Part shown: positions 7,474 to 15,417 of the stretch, in pieces | Layout of the letters: every line of letters begins with the position of its first letter | Position numbering within the stretch: the stretch's first letter is position 1 | Assembly (NCBI GenBank): GCA_045629205.1 | Contig: JAZQQT010000181.1 | Coordinates: 1-30,556, forward strand | DNA from: JAZQLP01 sp045629205 | GTDB lineage: Bacteria > Bacillota > Clostridia > Oscillospirales > UBA644 | DNA: 30,556 bases | Reading direction: 5' to 3' | Notes under the pieces: model-generated | Seen by the model: the letters and a program-made list of their open reading frames with translations, nothing else | Databases searched by the model: none | Told to the model about the DNA's origin: nothing | Made by a program: the position numbers and the translations under genes

Positions 7474-7500
7474 TTAAGATTTAGTATTAAAAATTATAAT
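7474..7500 (+). promoter_or_regulatory. Possible promoter for the 2-oxoacid oxidoreductase operon
   Basis: A perfect TATAAT (7495-7500) lies 19 nt before the ferredoxin ATG, with only a poor -35 (TTAAGA, 15-nt spacer) upstream. The leader would be very short, so this is a weak call. The 111-nt gap 7409-7519 is AT-rich and otherwise holds only the weak hairpin at 7439-7459. Confidence 0.3.
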
Positions 7501-7519
7501 ATGGCTCGGAGGGCTGAAA

Positions 7520-7732
7520 ATGATTAAATTCACGGTAAACACAACGGTTTGCAAGGGATGCGGACTCTGCGTGGACGTCTGCCCCAGGAAACTGCTAAAA
7601 CTTGACGCGGACAACCTTAACGAAAAAGGATATGCTCCCGCCAGCATGACAGACGCAAGTCAATGTATAGGCTGCGCTTTCTGCGCAAGAACCTGTCCCG
7701 ACTGCGCAATCACCATCGAAAAGATTGATTAA
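7520..7732 (+). CDS. 2-oxoacid:ferredoxin oxidoreductase, ferredoxin-like (delta) subunit
   Basis: A 70-residue protein with two [4Fe-4S] binding sites: C11, C14, C17, C21 ('CKGCGLCVDVCP') and C49, C52, C55, C59 ('CIGCAFCARTCP'). It is the electron-transfer subunit that passes electrons from the TPP site of the oxidoreductase to soluble ferredoxin. Small size and position directly before the alpha subunit match the delta subunit of four-subunit KOR/VOR enzymes rather than a free ferredoxin. GGAGGG stands 6 nt upstream of the ATG. It opens a gene run with gaps of 13, 2 and 3 nt through the remaining subunits. Confidence 0.93.
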   Translation: MIKFTVNTTVCKGCGLCVDVCPRKLLKLDADNLNEKGYAPASMTDASQCIGCAFCARTCPDCAITIEKID

Positions 7733-7745
7733 AGAGGAATAAAAC

Positions 7746-8810
7746 ATGGAAAAGGTATTGATGAAAGGAAACGAAGCAATCGCCGAAGCCGCTATAAGAG
7801 CCGGCTGCCGTCATTTCTTCGGATATCCTATTACTCCCCAGACCGAAATATCCGCCTATATGTCAAAGAAAATGCCTAAAATCGGAGGAACTTTCCTTCA
7901 GGCAGAAAGTGAAATAGCCGCCATAAATATGGTTCTCGGAGCTGCTTCCGCAGGTGTCAGAGCAATGACGTCGTCATCTTCCCCCGGAATATCTCTTAAG
8001 AGCGAAGGCATTTCTTATATCGCAGGCAGCGACTTACCCTGTCTGATCCTTAACGTTCAGAGAGGCGGCCCCGGTCTCGGAGGCATTCAGCCCTCACAGT
8101 CTGACTACAATCAGGCAACCAAAGCTCCCGGACACGGAGACCTTCATCTTATCGTTCTTGCTCCTGCCACCGTTACGGAAATGGTCGGATTTGTAGGCAG
8201 AGCATTTGATCTTGCCGAAAAATACAGAATGCCGGCGATGATCCTGGCAGACGGAACTCTCGGACAGATGATGGAACCGGTTGAATTTCCCGAAGAAAAA
8301 GAATACGTTCCGATCGCGAAACCGTGGGCAACCAACGGACATCAGAATAAGAGGCCGCACAATATTGTTAATTCTCTTTATCTTAAACCCGAAGATCTCG
8401 AAAGAACAAATTTCGAAAGATTCAAGAGATATGAACAGCTTTGTGCAAACGAACAGGATTGGGAAGAATTCCTCACAGACGATGCCGAAATCATCATTAC
8501 GGCATTCGGTGTTGCTTCCCGTGTTGCAAAGAGCGGTATCGAAAAGGCCCGCGGAGAAGGAATAAAAGTCGGACTTATCCGTCCGAAGACACTTTACCCC
8601 TTCCCCGTAAAAGCATTTGAAAAAATCAAGGACGACGAAAAGGTCAAAAAAATAATTTCCGTCGAAATGAATATGGGACAGATGATGAACGATGTCCGTC
8701 TTGCTGTTGAATGTAAAAAGCCTGTTGAACTCGTCAACAGAGTCGGCGGAATCATTCCCACTCCCAAAGAAGTCTACGACGCAATCGTAAAAACGGCAAA
8801 GGAGATATAA
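7746..8810 (+). CDS. vorB: 2-oxoacid:ferredoxin oxidoreductase alpha subunit (VorB type)
   Basis: A 354-residue subunit of a ferredoxin-dependent 2-oxoacid oxidoreductase, which decarboxylates a 2-oxo acid with coenzyme A to give acyl-CoA, CO2 and reduced ferredoxin. The pyrimidine-binding domain opens 'MKGNEAIAEAAIRAGCRHFFGYPITPQTEI', followed by 'QAESEIAAINMVLGAASAG' and 'TSSSSPGISLKSEGISYIAG', all typical. The C-terminal domain contains 'VGLIRPKTLYPFP' and 'VEMNMGQMMNDVR'. The 'GGPGLGGIQPSQSDYNQA' segment fits the VorB/KorA branch rather than pyruvate oxidoreductase. AGAGGAAT precedes the ATG. Branched-chain 2-oxo acids (3-methyl-2-oxobutanoate) or 2-oxoglutarate are the likely substrates; sequence alone does not settle which. 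Confidence 0.92.
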   Translation: MEKVLMKGNEAIAEAAIRAGCRHFFGYPITPQTEISAYMSKKMPKIGGTFLQAESEIAAINMVLGAASAGVRAMTSSSSPGISLKSEGISYIAGSDLPCLILNVQRGGPGLGGIQPSQSDYNQATKAPGHGDLHLIVLAPATVTEMVGFVGRAFDLAEKYRMPAMILADGTLGQMMEPVEFPEEKEYVPIAKPWATNGHQNKRPHNIVNSLYLKPEDLERTNFERFKRYEQLCANEQDWEEFLTDDAEIIITAFGVASRVAKSGIEKARGEGIKVGLIRPKTLYPFPVKAFEKIKDDEKVKKIISVEMNMGQMMNDVRLAVECKKPVELVNRVGGIIPTPKEVYDAIVKTAKEI

Positions 8811-8812
8811 CG

Positions 8813-9559
8813 ATGTCATATATTTTCAAAAAAACATCCGGACTTACGGACGTTCCTCTCCATTATTGCCCCGGCTGTACACACGGTATTATTCACCGTC
8901 TCGTTGCCGAATCACTTGAAGAACTCGACGTTCTCGGAAAAGCTGTCGGAGTTGCTCCGGTAGGCTGTTCGGTTATGGCTTACGACTATTTCTCATGCGA
9001 TATGGTTGAAGCTCCTCACGGCAGAGCTCCTGCAGTTGCAACAGGACTTAAAAGAGCTCTTCCCGATAATGTTATTTTCACATATCAGGGCGACGGAGAC
9101 CTTGCCGCAATAGGAACAGCGGAAACCGTTCACTCTGCTACCAGAGGAGAAAACATAACGGTAATATTTATCAACAATGCGATTTACGGTATGACCGGCG
9201 GTCAGATGGCTCCGACCACATTGCCCGGACAGGTCACACAGACAACGCCTTACGGACGTGACGTAAATTATGCCGGTTATCCGGTTCGTGTCTGCGAGAT
9301 GCTCTCCACTCTTGACGGAGTTTGCTATGCGGAAAGAGTCAGCGTTCACGACACTAAAAACATAATGAACGCTAAAGCATGTATAAAAAAGGCATTTCAG
9401 AATCAAATCGACAAAAAAGGATTTTCCATCGTAGAAGTTCTGAGCACTTGCCCCACCAACTGGGGACTGACCCCGCAGGATGCTTTTAAGTGGCTCAAAG
9501 AAAATATGATCCCGTATTATCCCTTGGGCAATTACAAAGATAAGGCAAAGGGGGAATAA
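8813..9559 (+). CDS. 2-oxoacid:ferredoxin oxidoreductase beta subunit (TPP-binding)
   Basis: A 248-residue subunit carrying the thiamine diphosphate site. The TPP motif is 'YQGDGDLAAIGTAETVHS' (GDGD at 93-96), with the Mg/diphosphate ligand asparagines in 'FINNAIYGMTGGQM' (about 121-122). The N-terminal 'HYCPGCTHG' (C19, C22) and 'GCSVMAYDYF' are typical of KorB/VorA-type subunits. It starts 2 nt after the alpha subunit stop, with an AAGGAG site inside the end of that gene, so translation is probably coupled. The pair of alpha and beta chains forms the catalytic core, with electrons passing to the ferredoxin-like subunit. Confidence 0.93.
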   Translation: MSYIFKKTSGLTDVPLHYCPGCTHGIIHRLVAESLEELDVLGKAVGVAPVGCSVMAYDYFSCDMVEAPHGRAPAVATGLKRALPDNVIFTYQGDGDLAAIGTAETVHSATRGENITVIFINNAIYGMTGGQMAPTTLPGQVTQTTPYGRDVNYAGYPVRVCEMLSTLDGVCYAERVSVHDTKNIMNAKACIKKAFQNQIDKKGFSIVEVLSTCPTNWGLTPQDAFKWLKENMIPYYPLGNYKDKAKGE

Positions 9560-9562
9560 GAT

Positions 9563-10099
9563 ATGTCATATAATATGCTTTTTGCCGGATTCGGCGGTCA
9601 GGGTATTCAGTTTACCGCCAAAATCATGGCTTATACCGGAATGATTCAGGGAAAAGAAGTTTCGCTCCTTCCCTCTTACGGTCCCGAAATGCGCGGAGGA
9701 ACCTCAAACTGTTCCGTTTGTATAAACGAACAGCCGATTGCATCTCCCCTTGTTACAGAACCGGACCAGCTTTACGTTCTTAACACTCCGTCTTTTCTTA
9801 AGTTTATTGATACGGTAGTTCCCGGAGGAGTCGTTATCTACGACAATTTCCTTATAAACACAACCACAAACAGAACAGACATCACGCTTTGTCCGATTCC
9901 CGCCACTGCGCTTGCGAATGAAAACGGTCTTAAAGGACTTGCGAATATAATCGCACTGGGCCTTTTCATCAAAAAAACCGGTGTTGCGACAAAAGACGAG
10001 GTTATTGCAGCTATCAGAAAAGCCGTTCCCGCAAAAAAAGCCGACATGGTTGATAAAAACATCAAGGCGCTTGAAATAGGTTACGCATACTGCGATTAA
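9563..10099 (+). CDS. 2-oxoacid:ferredoxin oxidoreductase gamma subunit
   Basis: A 178-residue subunit of the POR/KOR gamma family. The N-terminal loop 'FAGFGGQGIQFTAKIMAYTG' (residues 7-26) is the signature, followed by 'LLPSYGPEMRGGTSNCSVCI', which in this family lies at the CoA-binding side of the active site. AAGGGGGAA precedes the ATG, 3 nt after the beta subunit stop. With the delta, alpha and beta genes this completes a heterotetrameric enzyme. The length is normal. The next gene, an XRE-cupin regulator, begins about 30 nt later on the same strand. Confidence 0.93.
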   Translation: MSYNMLFAGFGGQGIQFTAKIMAYTGMIQGKEVSLLPSYGPEMRGGTSNCSVCINEQPIASPLVTEPDQLYVLNTPSFLKFIDTVVPGGVVIYDNFLINTTTNRTDITLCPIPATALANENGLKGLANIIALGLFIKKTGVATKDEVIAAIRKAVPAKKADMVDKNIKALEIGYAYCD

Positions 10100-10130
10100 C
10101 TTAAATTTTCAATGAAAGAGGGTGAATAGT

Positions 10131-10682
10131 ATGGCAATAAAGAATTCCGAAATAGCCGAACGACTTAAAGGAATACGTTTATTGTCTGACGTCTCCGTAT
10201 ACGATATGGCCAAAGCCATGAATATGACGGAAAACGAATACAGAGATCTGGAAGAAGACAGGGTAAATATTCCCGTAAGCGCTCTGCTCGAAGCATGTTC
10301 CATTCTCAAAATAAGCTATACCGAACTCCTCACCGGAGAGGTTGCAAAACTGAAAACTTATTCTCTGGTCAAAAAGAACAGGGGCGTTGCGGTCGAGCGT
10401 TCGGAAGCGTATAAATACGAAAACCTTGCTTTTAATTTTGCAGACAGAAAAGTCCAACCGCTTATGGTAACGGTTGAGCCGAATGACAGCACGGAAATTC
10501 CCGTAAACTCACATTCCGGTCAGGAATTCCATTACTGTTTGGAAGGTTCATACACTTTCAAGATTGATGATAAAGAAATCGTTGTCGAAGAAGGCGATTC
10601 TCTGTATTTCAACTCCGTATATTACCACGGTATGAAGGCCCTTGACGGTAAACCCGCAAAAATTCTGGTTATAACCATATAG
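10131..10682 (+). CDS. XRE-family regulator with C-terminal cupin domain
   Basis: A 183-residue two-domain protein. Residues about 6-70 form a helix-turn-helix of the XRE/HTH_3 type ('IAERLKGIRLLSDVSVYDMAKAMNM...'), and residues about 106-183 form a cupin barrel with potential metal ligands H128, E132 and H134 ('HSGQEFHYCLEG') and H166 ('YYHGM'). Such proteins bind DNA and sense a small molecule in the cupin pocket. I start at ATG 10131, which has GAGGG 9 nt upstream; the GTG at 10122 is inside that site. It lies between the oxidoreductase and the acyl-CoA synthetase, with 12 nt to the latter, so it probably regulates this operon, perhaps sensing a 2-oxo acid, the free acid or the acyl-CoA. 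That is inference. A pure enzyme-like cupin role is less likely given the HTH. Confidence 0.88.
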   Translation: MAIKNSEIAERLKGIRLLSDVSVYDMAKAMNMTENEYRDLEEDRVNIPVSALLEACSILKISYTELLTGEVAKLKTYSLVKKNRGVAVERSEAYKYENLAFNFADRKVQPLMVTVEPNDSTEIPVNSHSGQEFHYCLEGSYTFKIDDKEIVVEEGDSLYFNSVYYHGMKALDGKPAKILVITI

Positions 10683-10694
10683 GAGACTTTTGTT

Positions 10695-12344
10695 TTGAAT
10701 TTACTTGAAAGATACACGAATACAGACTATTCTTCTTACGAAGATTTCTGCAACCGCTTTAAAATTAACGTTCCGGAAAACTTTAATTTCGGACTTGATA
10801 TCATCGACGAATATGCTCGACTCGCTCCGAATCAGAGGGCACTTATCTGGTGCAATGACAAAGGTGAACGACGCGAATTCACATTCGGCGACATATCAAG
10901 ACTTTCCGACAAAGCCGCAAATTATTTCCGTAATGCGGGAATAAAAAAAGGCGATACCGTTATGCTGATGCTGAAACGGAGATATCATTTCTGGTTTCTG
11001 ATTGTTGCGTTACATAAAATCGGAGCCATTGCAATACCATCAACACATCTTTTAACGGAAGCTGACCTTGATTATCGCATTGAAGCCGGAAAAATCAAAT
11101 GGATCATTGCGGCAAACGATTCCGTTATTGCGGAACACATCGATAAAGCATGCAAAAAATTCCCGGAAGTGACCCGAGCTTCGGTATGCGGCGCCGTATC
11201 AAAAGATTATATCGACCTTGATGCGGAAATCGAAAAAGCACCGTCAACTCCGATCGAAAGATGCACCGTCAACACAGATACAATGCTGATATATTTCACT
11301 TCGGGAACAACATCACACCCGAAGATGGCGGAACATTCTTTCACCTATCCCCTCGGACATATAATGACTGCCGGATTCTGGCAGAATCTTAAAGATACCG
11401 ATATTCATTTTACCATGGCGGATACCGGATGGGCGAAATGCGCATGGGGAAAACTTTACGGTCAGTGGATATGCGGAGCAACGGTGTTTGTTTACGATTA
11501 TGACACAAAATTCCACCCTGCCGACGTTCTGAAAGTTATTTCGGAAAACAAAATCACAACTTTCTGCGCGCCGCCTACCATATACCGTTTTCTTATAAAA
11601 GAAGATATGTCCGGATGCGATCTTTCTTCTCTGAGAGCATCATACACAGCCGGTGAACCTCTGAATGCAGAGGTTTTCAGGCAGTGGAAAAAACTGACGG
11701 GAGGAATAGAATTACGCGAAGGTTTCGGTCAAACCGAAACATGCGTTTTGATTGCAACGTTCCCGTGGCTGTCACCGAAATGCGGTTCAACAGGGAAACC
11801 GTCACCTCACTTTAACATAAAACTGATCGACGATAACGGCACCGAATGTCAAGTCGGCGAAGAGGGAGAGATTTGTATCCCGATTAAAAACGGAATCCCT
11901 GCCGGTGTTATAAAATCATACAGGGAAAATGAAGAGGCAACAAAAGAAGCTTTTTCAGACGATTATTATCACACCGGAGACAAGGCATGGGTTGATGAAG
12001 ACGGGTATTTCTGGTTTATAGGAAGAAGCGATGACGTAATAAAGTCAAGCGGATACAGAATCGGACCTTTTGAGGTCGAATCCGCATTGCTTGAACACCC
12101 AGCGGTGCTTGAAGCAGCTATAACGGCTCTCCCCGATCCCGAACGCGGTCAGATTGTTAAAGCGACCGTTGTTCTGACGAAGAATTACACTCCGTCCGAA
12201 GAACTTAAAAAAGAGCTGCAGAATCACGTCAAAAAAGTTACTGCGCCATATAAATATCCCCGAGTTATAGAATTTGTTGATGCATTGCCGAAAACAATTT
12301 CCGGAAAAATCAAGCGTAAACAATTACGTGACGAAAGCAAATAA
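10695..12344 (+). CDS. AMP-forming acyl-CoA synthetase (ACSM/acetyl-CoA synthetase-like)
   Basis: A 549-residue ANL-superfamily enzyme activating a carboxylic acid via acyl-AMP to acyl-CoA. The P-loop A3 motif is 'YFTSGTTSHPKMAEHS' (about 200-215), A5 is 'REGFGQTET', A7/A8 is 'YHTGDKAWVDEDGYFWFIGRSDDVIKSSGYRIGPFE', and the A10 lysine is K538 in 'PKTISGKIKRK'. The 'FGDISRLSDKAANYF' opening and overall pattern resemble medium-chain/aryl acyl-CoA synthetases. Translation starts at TTG 10695, with AGGAGA 8 nt upstream and no better ATG in frame. It closes the vor operon and is followed by a strong terminator. Together with the oxidoreductase it could feed acids back into acyl-CoA for reductive carboxylation, or act on its product. 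Direction and chain length cannot be read from sequence. Confidence 0.88.
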   Translation: MNLLERYTNTDYSSYEDFCNRFKINVPENFNFGLDIIDEYARLAPNQRALIWCNDKGERREFTFGDISRLSDKAANYFRNAGIKKGDTVMLMLKRRYHFWFLIVALHKIGAIAIPSTHLLTEADLDYRIEAGKIKWIIAANDSVIAEHIDKACKKFPEVTRASVCGAVSKDYIDLDAEIEKAPSTPIERCTVNTDTMLIYFTSGTTSHPKMAEHSFTYPLGHIMTAGFWQNLKDTDIHFTMADTGWAKCAWGKLYGQWICGATVFVYDYDTKFHPADVLKVISENKITTFCAPPTIYRFLIKEDMSGCDLSSLRASYTAGEPLNAEVFRQWKKLTGGIELREGFGQTETCVLIATFPWLSPKCGSTGKPSPHFNIKLIDDNGTECQVGEEGEICIPIKNGIPAGVIKSYRENEEATKEAFSDDYYHTGDKAWVDEDGYFWFIGRSDDVIKSSGYRIGPFEVESALLEHPAVLEAAITALPDPERGQIVKATVVLTKNYTPSEELKKELQNHVKKVTAPYKYPRVIEFVDALPKTISGKIKRKQLRDESK

Positions 12345-12366
12345 CTCAATATTGTTTTACCTCTTT

Positions 12367-12407
12367 CAGACCGCCTTCCATTTCATTTTGGTCGGCGGTC
12401 TATTTTT
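12367..12407 (+). terminator. Rho-independent terminator after the vor/acyl-CoA synthetase operon
   Basis: An 8-bp stem AGACCGCC (12368-12375) / GGCGGTCT (12394-12401) with an 18-nt loop that can fold further (CCA/TGG) is followed by ATTTTTAT. It begins about 23 nt past the synthetase stop and separates this operon from the recA promoter. Confidence 0.82.
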
Positions 12408-12428
12408 ATATCGTTATGCCGAAAACTG

Positions 12429-12457
12429 TTGACTTTTATTATAATATATAATATAAT
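12429..12457 (+). promoter_or_regulatory. Sigma-A promoter for the recA operon
   Basis: TTGACT (12429-12434) and TATAAT (12452-12457) are 17 nt apart. Two more overlapping TATAAT copies (12440-12445, 12447-12452) lie in the spacer. The -10 ends 31 nt before the recA ATG. I do not see a clear LexA/DinR-type GAAC-N4-GTTC palindrome here, so SOS control is not evident. Confidence 0.75.
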
Positions 12458-12488
12458 AATTTTAATAATTATCATGGAGGATTATGTG

Positions 12489-13601
12489 ATGGCAACAAAC
12501 GACGGAAGACAAAAAGCACTGCAGGCGGCTATTGATCAGATAGAAAAGGATTTCGGAAAAGGTTCCGTTATGACACTCGGCGGAAGCAAAATCGGTAATA
12601 TAGATCACATTTCAACAGGATCATATTCTCTTGACCTTGCACTCGGGATCGGCGGTATTCCGAAAGGACGAATAATTGAAATTTTCGGACCCGAAAGTTC
12701 AGGTAAAACCACACTGGCGCTTCACATGCTCGCAGAATCCCAAAAATCCGGTGGAACGGCAGCTTTTATTGATGCCGAGCATGCTCTTGACCCGAATTAC
12801 GCTCAAAACCTCGGAGTAAACATTGACGAGCTTCTCGTAGCACAACCGGATGACGGAGAACAGGCACTTGAAATCACAGAAACTCTCGTCCGTTCCGGAG
12901 CAATCGATATTATCATTATCGACTCTGTCGCAGCCCTTGTTCCACGCCAGGAAATTGAAGACGATATGGGAGACGCTCATGTGGGTTTGCAGGCAAGACT
13001 GATGTCACAGGCGCTGAGAAAACTTGCCGGAATAATATCAAAGACTTCATGTATCGTTGTTTTCATCAACCAGTTGAGAGAAAAAGTCGGCGGCATGGGC
13101 TATGGGCCGAACGAAACCACTACCGGCGGACGTGCGCTTAAATTCTATGCTTCGGTAAGACTTGACGTCCGCAGAATCGAAACGCTGAAAAACGGAACAG
13201 AAGCCGTCGGATCACATACAAAAGTCAAAGTCGTAAAAAACAAAGTTGCTCCTCCTTTCAAAGAAGCCGAATTTGATATTATGTTCGGAAAAGGCATTTC
13301 CAAAGAAAGTGAAATCGTTGATATTGCCGTTAAACTCGGAATTATAGAAAAGAGCGGGGCATGGTTCTCATATAATCACGAAAGAATCGGTCAAGGCAGA
13401 GACAATGTTAAGGATATTCTTTCTGTAAATACCGATCTCAGAGAAAGTATCGTAAAAGATATCGAAGTTGCTCTTGTTCAGCAGAAAAAAGAAAAAGAAG
13501 AATCGAAAGCCGCTAAACTTGAAAAACAGGCTGCAAAACCTGTTCCTCAAAAAAAATCCATCAGCATTGATGCTTCAGAATTCGAAGAAGACGACTTATA
13601 A
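12489..13601 (+). CDS. recA: Recombinase RecA
   Basis: A 370-residue DNA-dependent ATPase that forms filaments on single-stranded DNA for homologous recombination and induces LexA self-cleavage. Walker A is 'GPESSGKT' (67-74), followed by 'TAAFIDAEHALDP', the Walker B strand 'IDIIIIDSVAALVPRQEIE', and the L2 DNA-binding loop region 'FINQLREKVGGMGYGPNETTTGGRALKFY'. The acidic C-terminal tail ends 'FEEDDL'. I start at ATG 12489 with GGAGG 8 nt upstream. An in-frame extension to 12429 would run through the promoter and is rejected. The stop codon overlaps the recX start (TAATG at 13599-13603). Confidence 0.98.
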   Translation: MATNDGRQKALQAAIDQIEKDFGKGSVMTLGGSKIGNIDHISTGSYSLDLALGIGGIPKGRIIEIFGPESSGKTTLALHMLAESQKSGGTAAFIDAEHALDPNYAQNLGVNIDELLVAQPDDGEQALEITETLVRSGAIDIIIIDSVAALVPRQEIEDDMGDAHVGLQARLMSQALRKLAGIISKTSCIVVFINQLREKVGGMGYGPNETTTGGRALKFYASVRLDVRRIETLKNGTEAVGSHTKVKVVKNKVAPPFKEAEFDIMFGKGISKESEIVDIAVKLGIIEKSGAWFSYNHERIGQGRDNVKDILSVNTDLRESIVKDIEVALVQQKKEKEESKAAKLEKQAAKPVPQKKSISIDASEFEEDDL

Positions 13602-14110
13602 TGTCTGACGAAAAACCGCAAAAAAGAATCCCAACCGCATATGAAAAGGCATGCTGGCTTCTCGGAATGCGAGATTATACAGCAAAGGGGATGCTTAAAA
13701 AATTATGCGAAAAATATCCGAATGACGAAGCCGAAAAAGCCGTCATACGATGCGTGCGGCTCGGAGCGATAGACGATAAACGATACGGCGAAATACTATG
13801 CCGACGATATGCGGAAAAATACGGAAAAAAACGAATAGTTTCCCAACTGATAGCAAAAGGCATCGGAACAGACCTCGCAAAAGAACTCGTTGCGTCTTAT
13901 TATGAAGAATCCGACGAAGATGAATCAGCCGCAAAAATTTATAAAATACTGTGCGATTATCTTCACCGCAAACCGCTTACGGAGAATACAAGAGAAAAAG
14001 CGTTTGCGTATATGATGCGAAAAGGTTATGGGTATAGGGAAATAAGCGAGGCATTTAACACCTTTAAAGAAAACAATCCGGAATCTTTTCCGGAACAGGA
14101 TTATATATGA
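13601..14110 (+). CDS. recX: Regulatory protein RecX
   Basis: A 169-residue, mostly helical protein of the RecX family, which binds the RecA filament and modulates its activity. It shows the family pattern of three-helix repeats: 'YEKACWLLGMRDYTAKGMLKKLCEKYP', 'LGAIDDKRYGEILCRRYAEKYGKKRIVSQLIAKGI', and 'FAYMMRKGYGYREISEAF'. Family resemblance is strongest in the 'G.iDD.ryae....' part. The ATG overlaps the recA stop by one base (TAATG), so it is almost certainly translated from the recA message at a fraction of RecA level. The rimO start overlaps its own stop (ATGA at 14107-14110). Confidence 0.92.
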   Translation: MSDEKPQKRIPTAYEKACWLLGMRDYTAKGMLKKLCEKYPNDEAEKAVIRCVRLGAIDDKRYGEILCRRYAEKYGKKRIVSQLIAKGIGTDLAKELVASYYEESDEDESAAKIYKILCDYLHRKPLTENTREKAFAYMMRKGYGYREISEAFNTFKENNPESFPEQDYI

Positions 14111-15417
14111 ATAACGGAATTCACAACGTAGGGGTTATTTCCCTCGGATGCGCTAAAAACAAAGTGGACTGCGAAATCATGCTCAATATTCTTACGGAGC
14201 ACGGCTATACTCTCTGCAACTCTTACGAAGACTGTGACGCCGTTATAATCAATACATGCGCTTTCATACAGGATGCAAAAGAAGAAGCCATTGATAATAT
14301 TTTTCAGGCTGCCCAATATAAAAAAGGCAAGCTGAAACGCCTGATCGTAACCGGCTGCCTGGCGCAGAGATACGGCGATGAAATAAAAGAGCTCATACCG
14401 GAAGTAGATGCGATAGTGGAAGTAAAAGCGTTTGACAGAATAATAAAAGCACTTGAAAGCACCGAATCGGGAATCATTCTTTCCGAACCTCTGACATCAC
14501 CGCATCCGGAAGGAAAGCGACTTTTGATAGACGACGGATATTCGGTCTATCTGAAAATTGCCGAAGGATGTTCCAACAGATGTTCATACTGTGCAATCCC
14601 CTACATACGCGGACCGTTTATGCCGAGATCTGTCGATAGTATTGTAAAAGAAGCAAAAGAGCTCGCAAAAGACGGAGCCGTTGAAATCAATCTTATAGCA
14701 CAGGATCTGACAAGACATCCTCATCTGTGTGAAATCATCAGAAATATAGCGGCAATAAAAACGGTAAAATGGATCAGATTGCTTTATCTTTATCCGGATG
14801 AAATTTCGGACGAACTGATTGAACTGATAGCATCCGAACCGAAAATATGCAAATATATCGATTTACCTCTGCAACATTCATCAAATTCTCTGTTAAAAAG
14901 AATGAACAGACGCGGAAACGGAACCGAATACAGAAAATTGCTTAACAAACTGAAAAAAGCGGTTCCGGATATTGCATTAAGGACAACATTTATCGTCGGA
15001 TTCCCCGGTGAAACGAAAAAAGATTTTGATAACTTAATCACATTTGCCGACAAAATCAAGTTTGATAATATGGGTGCTTTCACTTATTCACCGGAAGAAG
15101 GAACACCTGCCGCAAAATATTGCGGTCAGATTTCCGATAAAACAAAAGCAAGGCGTCTTGACAGATTAATGTCATTGCAATATGAGATTGCAATAAAAAA
15201 AGCCGAAAGTCATATAGGCAAAATATACGAGGTTCTTTGTGAAGGATATAATGAAGACGGTCTTTACAAAGGCAGAACAGAGTTTCAGGCACCCGAAGTT
15301 GACGGAAATGTTTTCTTTACAAGTGAAAAAGAAATTAAACCGGGCGATTTTTGTCGGGTCATAATAGAAAGTTATGAAAACTACGATCTTTACGGATCGG
15401 CAAAGGAAGACAAATGA
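14107..15417 (+). CDS. rimO: Ribosomal protein S12 methylthiotransferase
   Basis: A 436-residue radical-SAM enzyme adding a methylthio group to the conserved aspartate of ribosomal protein S12. The N-terminal MTTase domain carries the three cysteines of the second iron-sulfur cluster, C15 ('SLGCAKNKVDCE'), C51 ('NTCAFI') and C84 ('TGCLAQRYG'). The radical-SAM motif is C155, C159, C162 ('CSNRCSYCAIP'), and a C-terminal TRAM domain spans about 370-430. The opening 'ISLGCAKNKVDCE' separates RimO from the tRNA enzymes MiaB and MtaB. The start overlaps recX and the stop overlaps pgsA (ATGA at 15414-15417), so four genes from recA to pgsA are translationally linked. Confidence 0.95.
   Translation: MNNGIHNVGVISLGCAKNKVDCEIMLNILTEHGYTLCNSYEDCDAVIINTCAFIQDAKEEAIDNIFQAAQYKKGKLKRLIVTGCLAQRYGDEIKELIPEVDAIVEVKAFDRIIKALESTESGIILSEPLTSPHPEGKRLLIDDGYSVYLKIAEGCSNRCSYCAIPYIRGPFMPRSVDSIVKEAKELAKDGAVEINLIAQDLTRHPHLCEIIRNIAAIKTVKWIRLLYLYPDEISDELIELIASEPKICKYIDLPLQHSSNSLLKRMNRRGNGTEYRKLLNKLKKAVPDIALRTTFIVGFPGETKKDFDNLITFADKIKFDNMGAFTYSPEEGTPAAKYCGQISDKTKARRLDRLMSLQYEIAIKKAESHIGKIYEVLCEGYNEDGLYKGRTEFQAPEVDGNVFFTSEKEIKPGDFCRVIIESYENYDLYGSAKEDK

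Noticed and set aside
7501..7527. Eight-codon ATG frame before the ferredoxin subunit gene, a possible leader peptide
   Set aside because: No ribosome binding site of its own, no run of regulatory codons, and it contains the ribosome binding site of the next gene.
8094..8819. Minus-strand open frame of 241 codons
   Set aside because: Antisense to the well-conserved vorB alpha subunit, Cys- and Phe-rich, with no ribosome binding site.
12429..12488. N-terminal extension of RecA by 20 residues
   Set aside because: The extension overlaps the -35/-10 promoter and is low-complexity Ile-rich; a GGAGG-led ATG at 12489 gives the normal RecA start.
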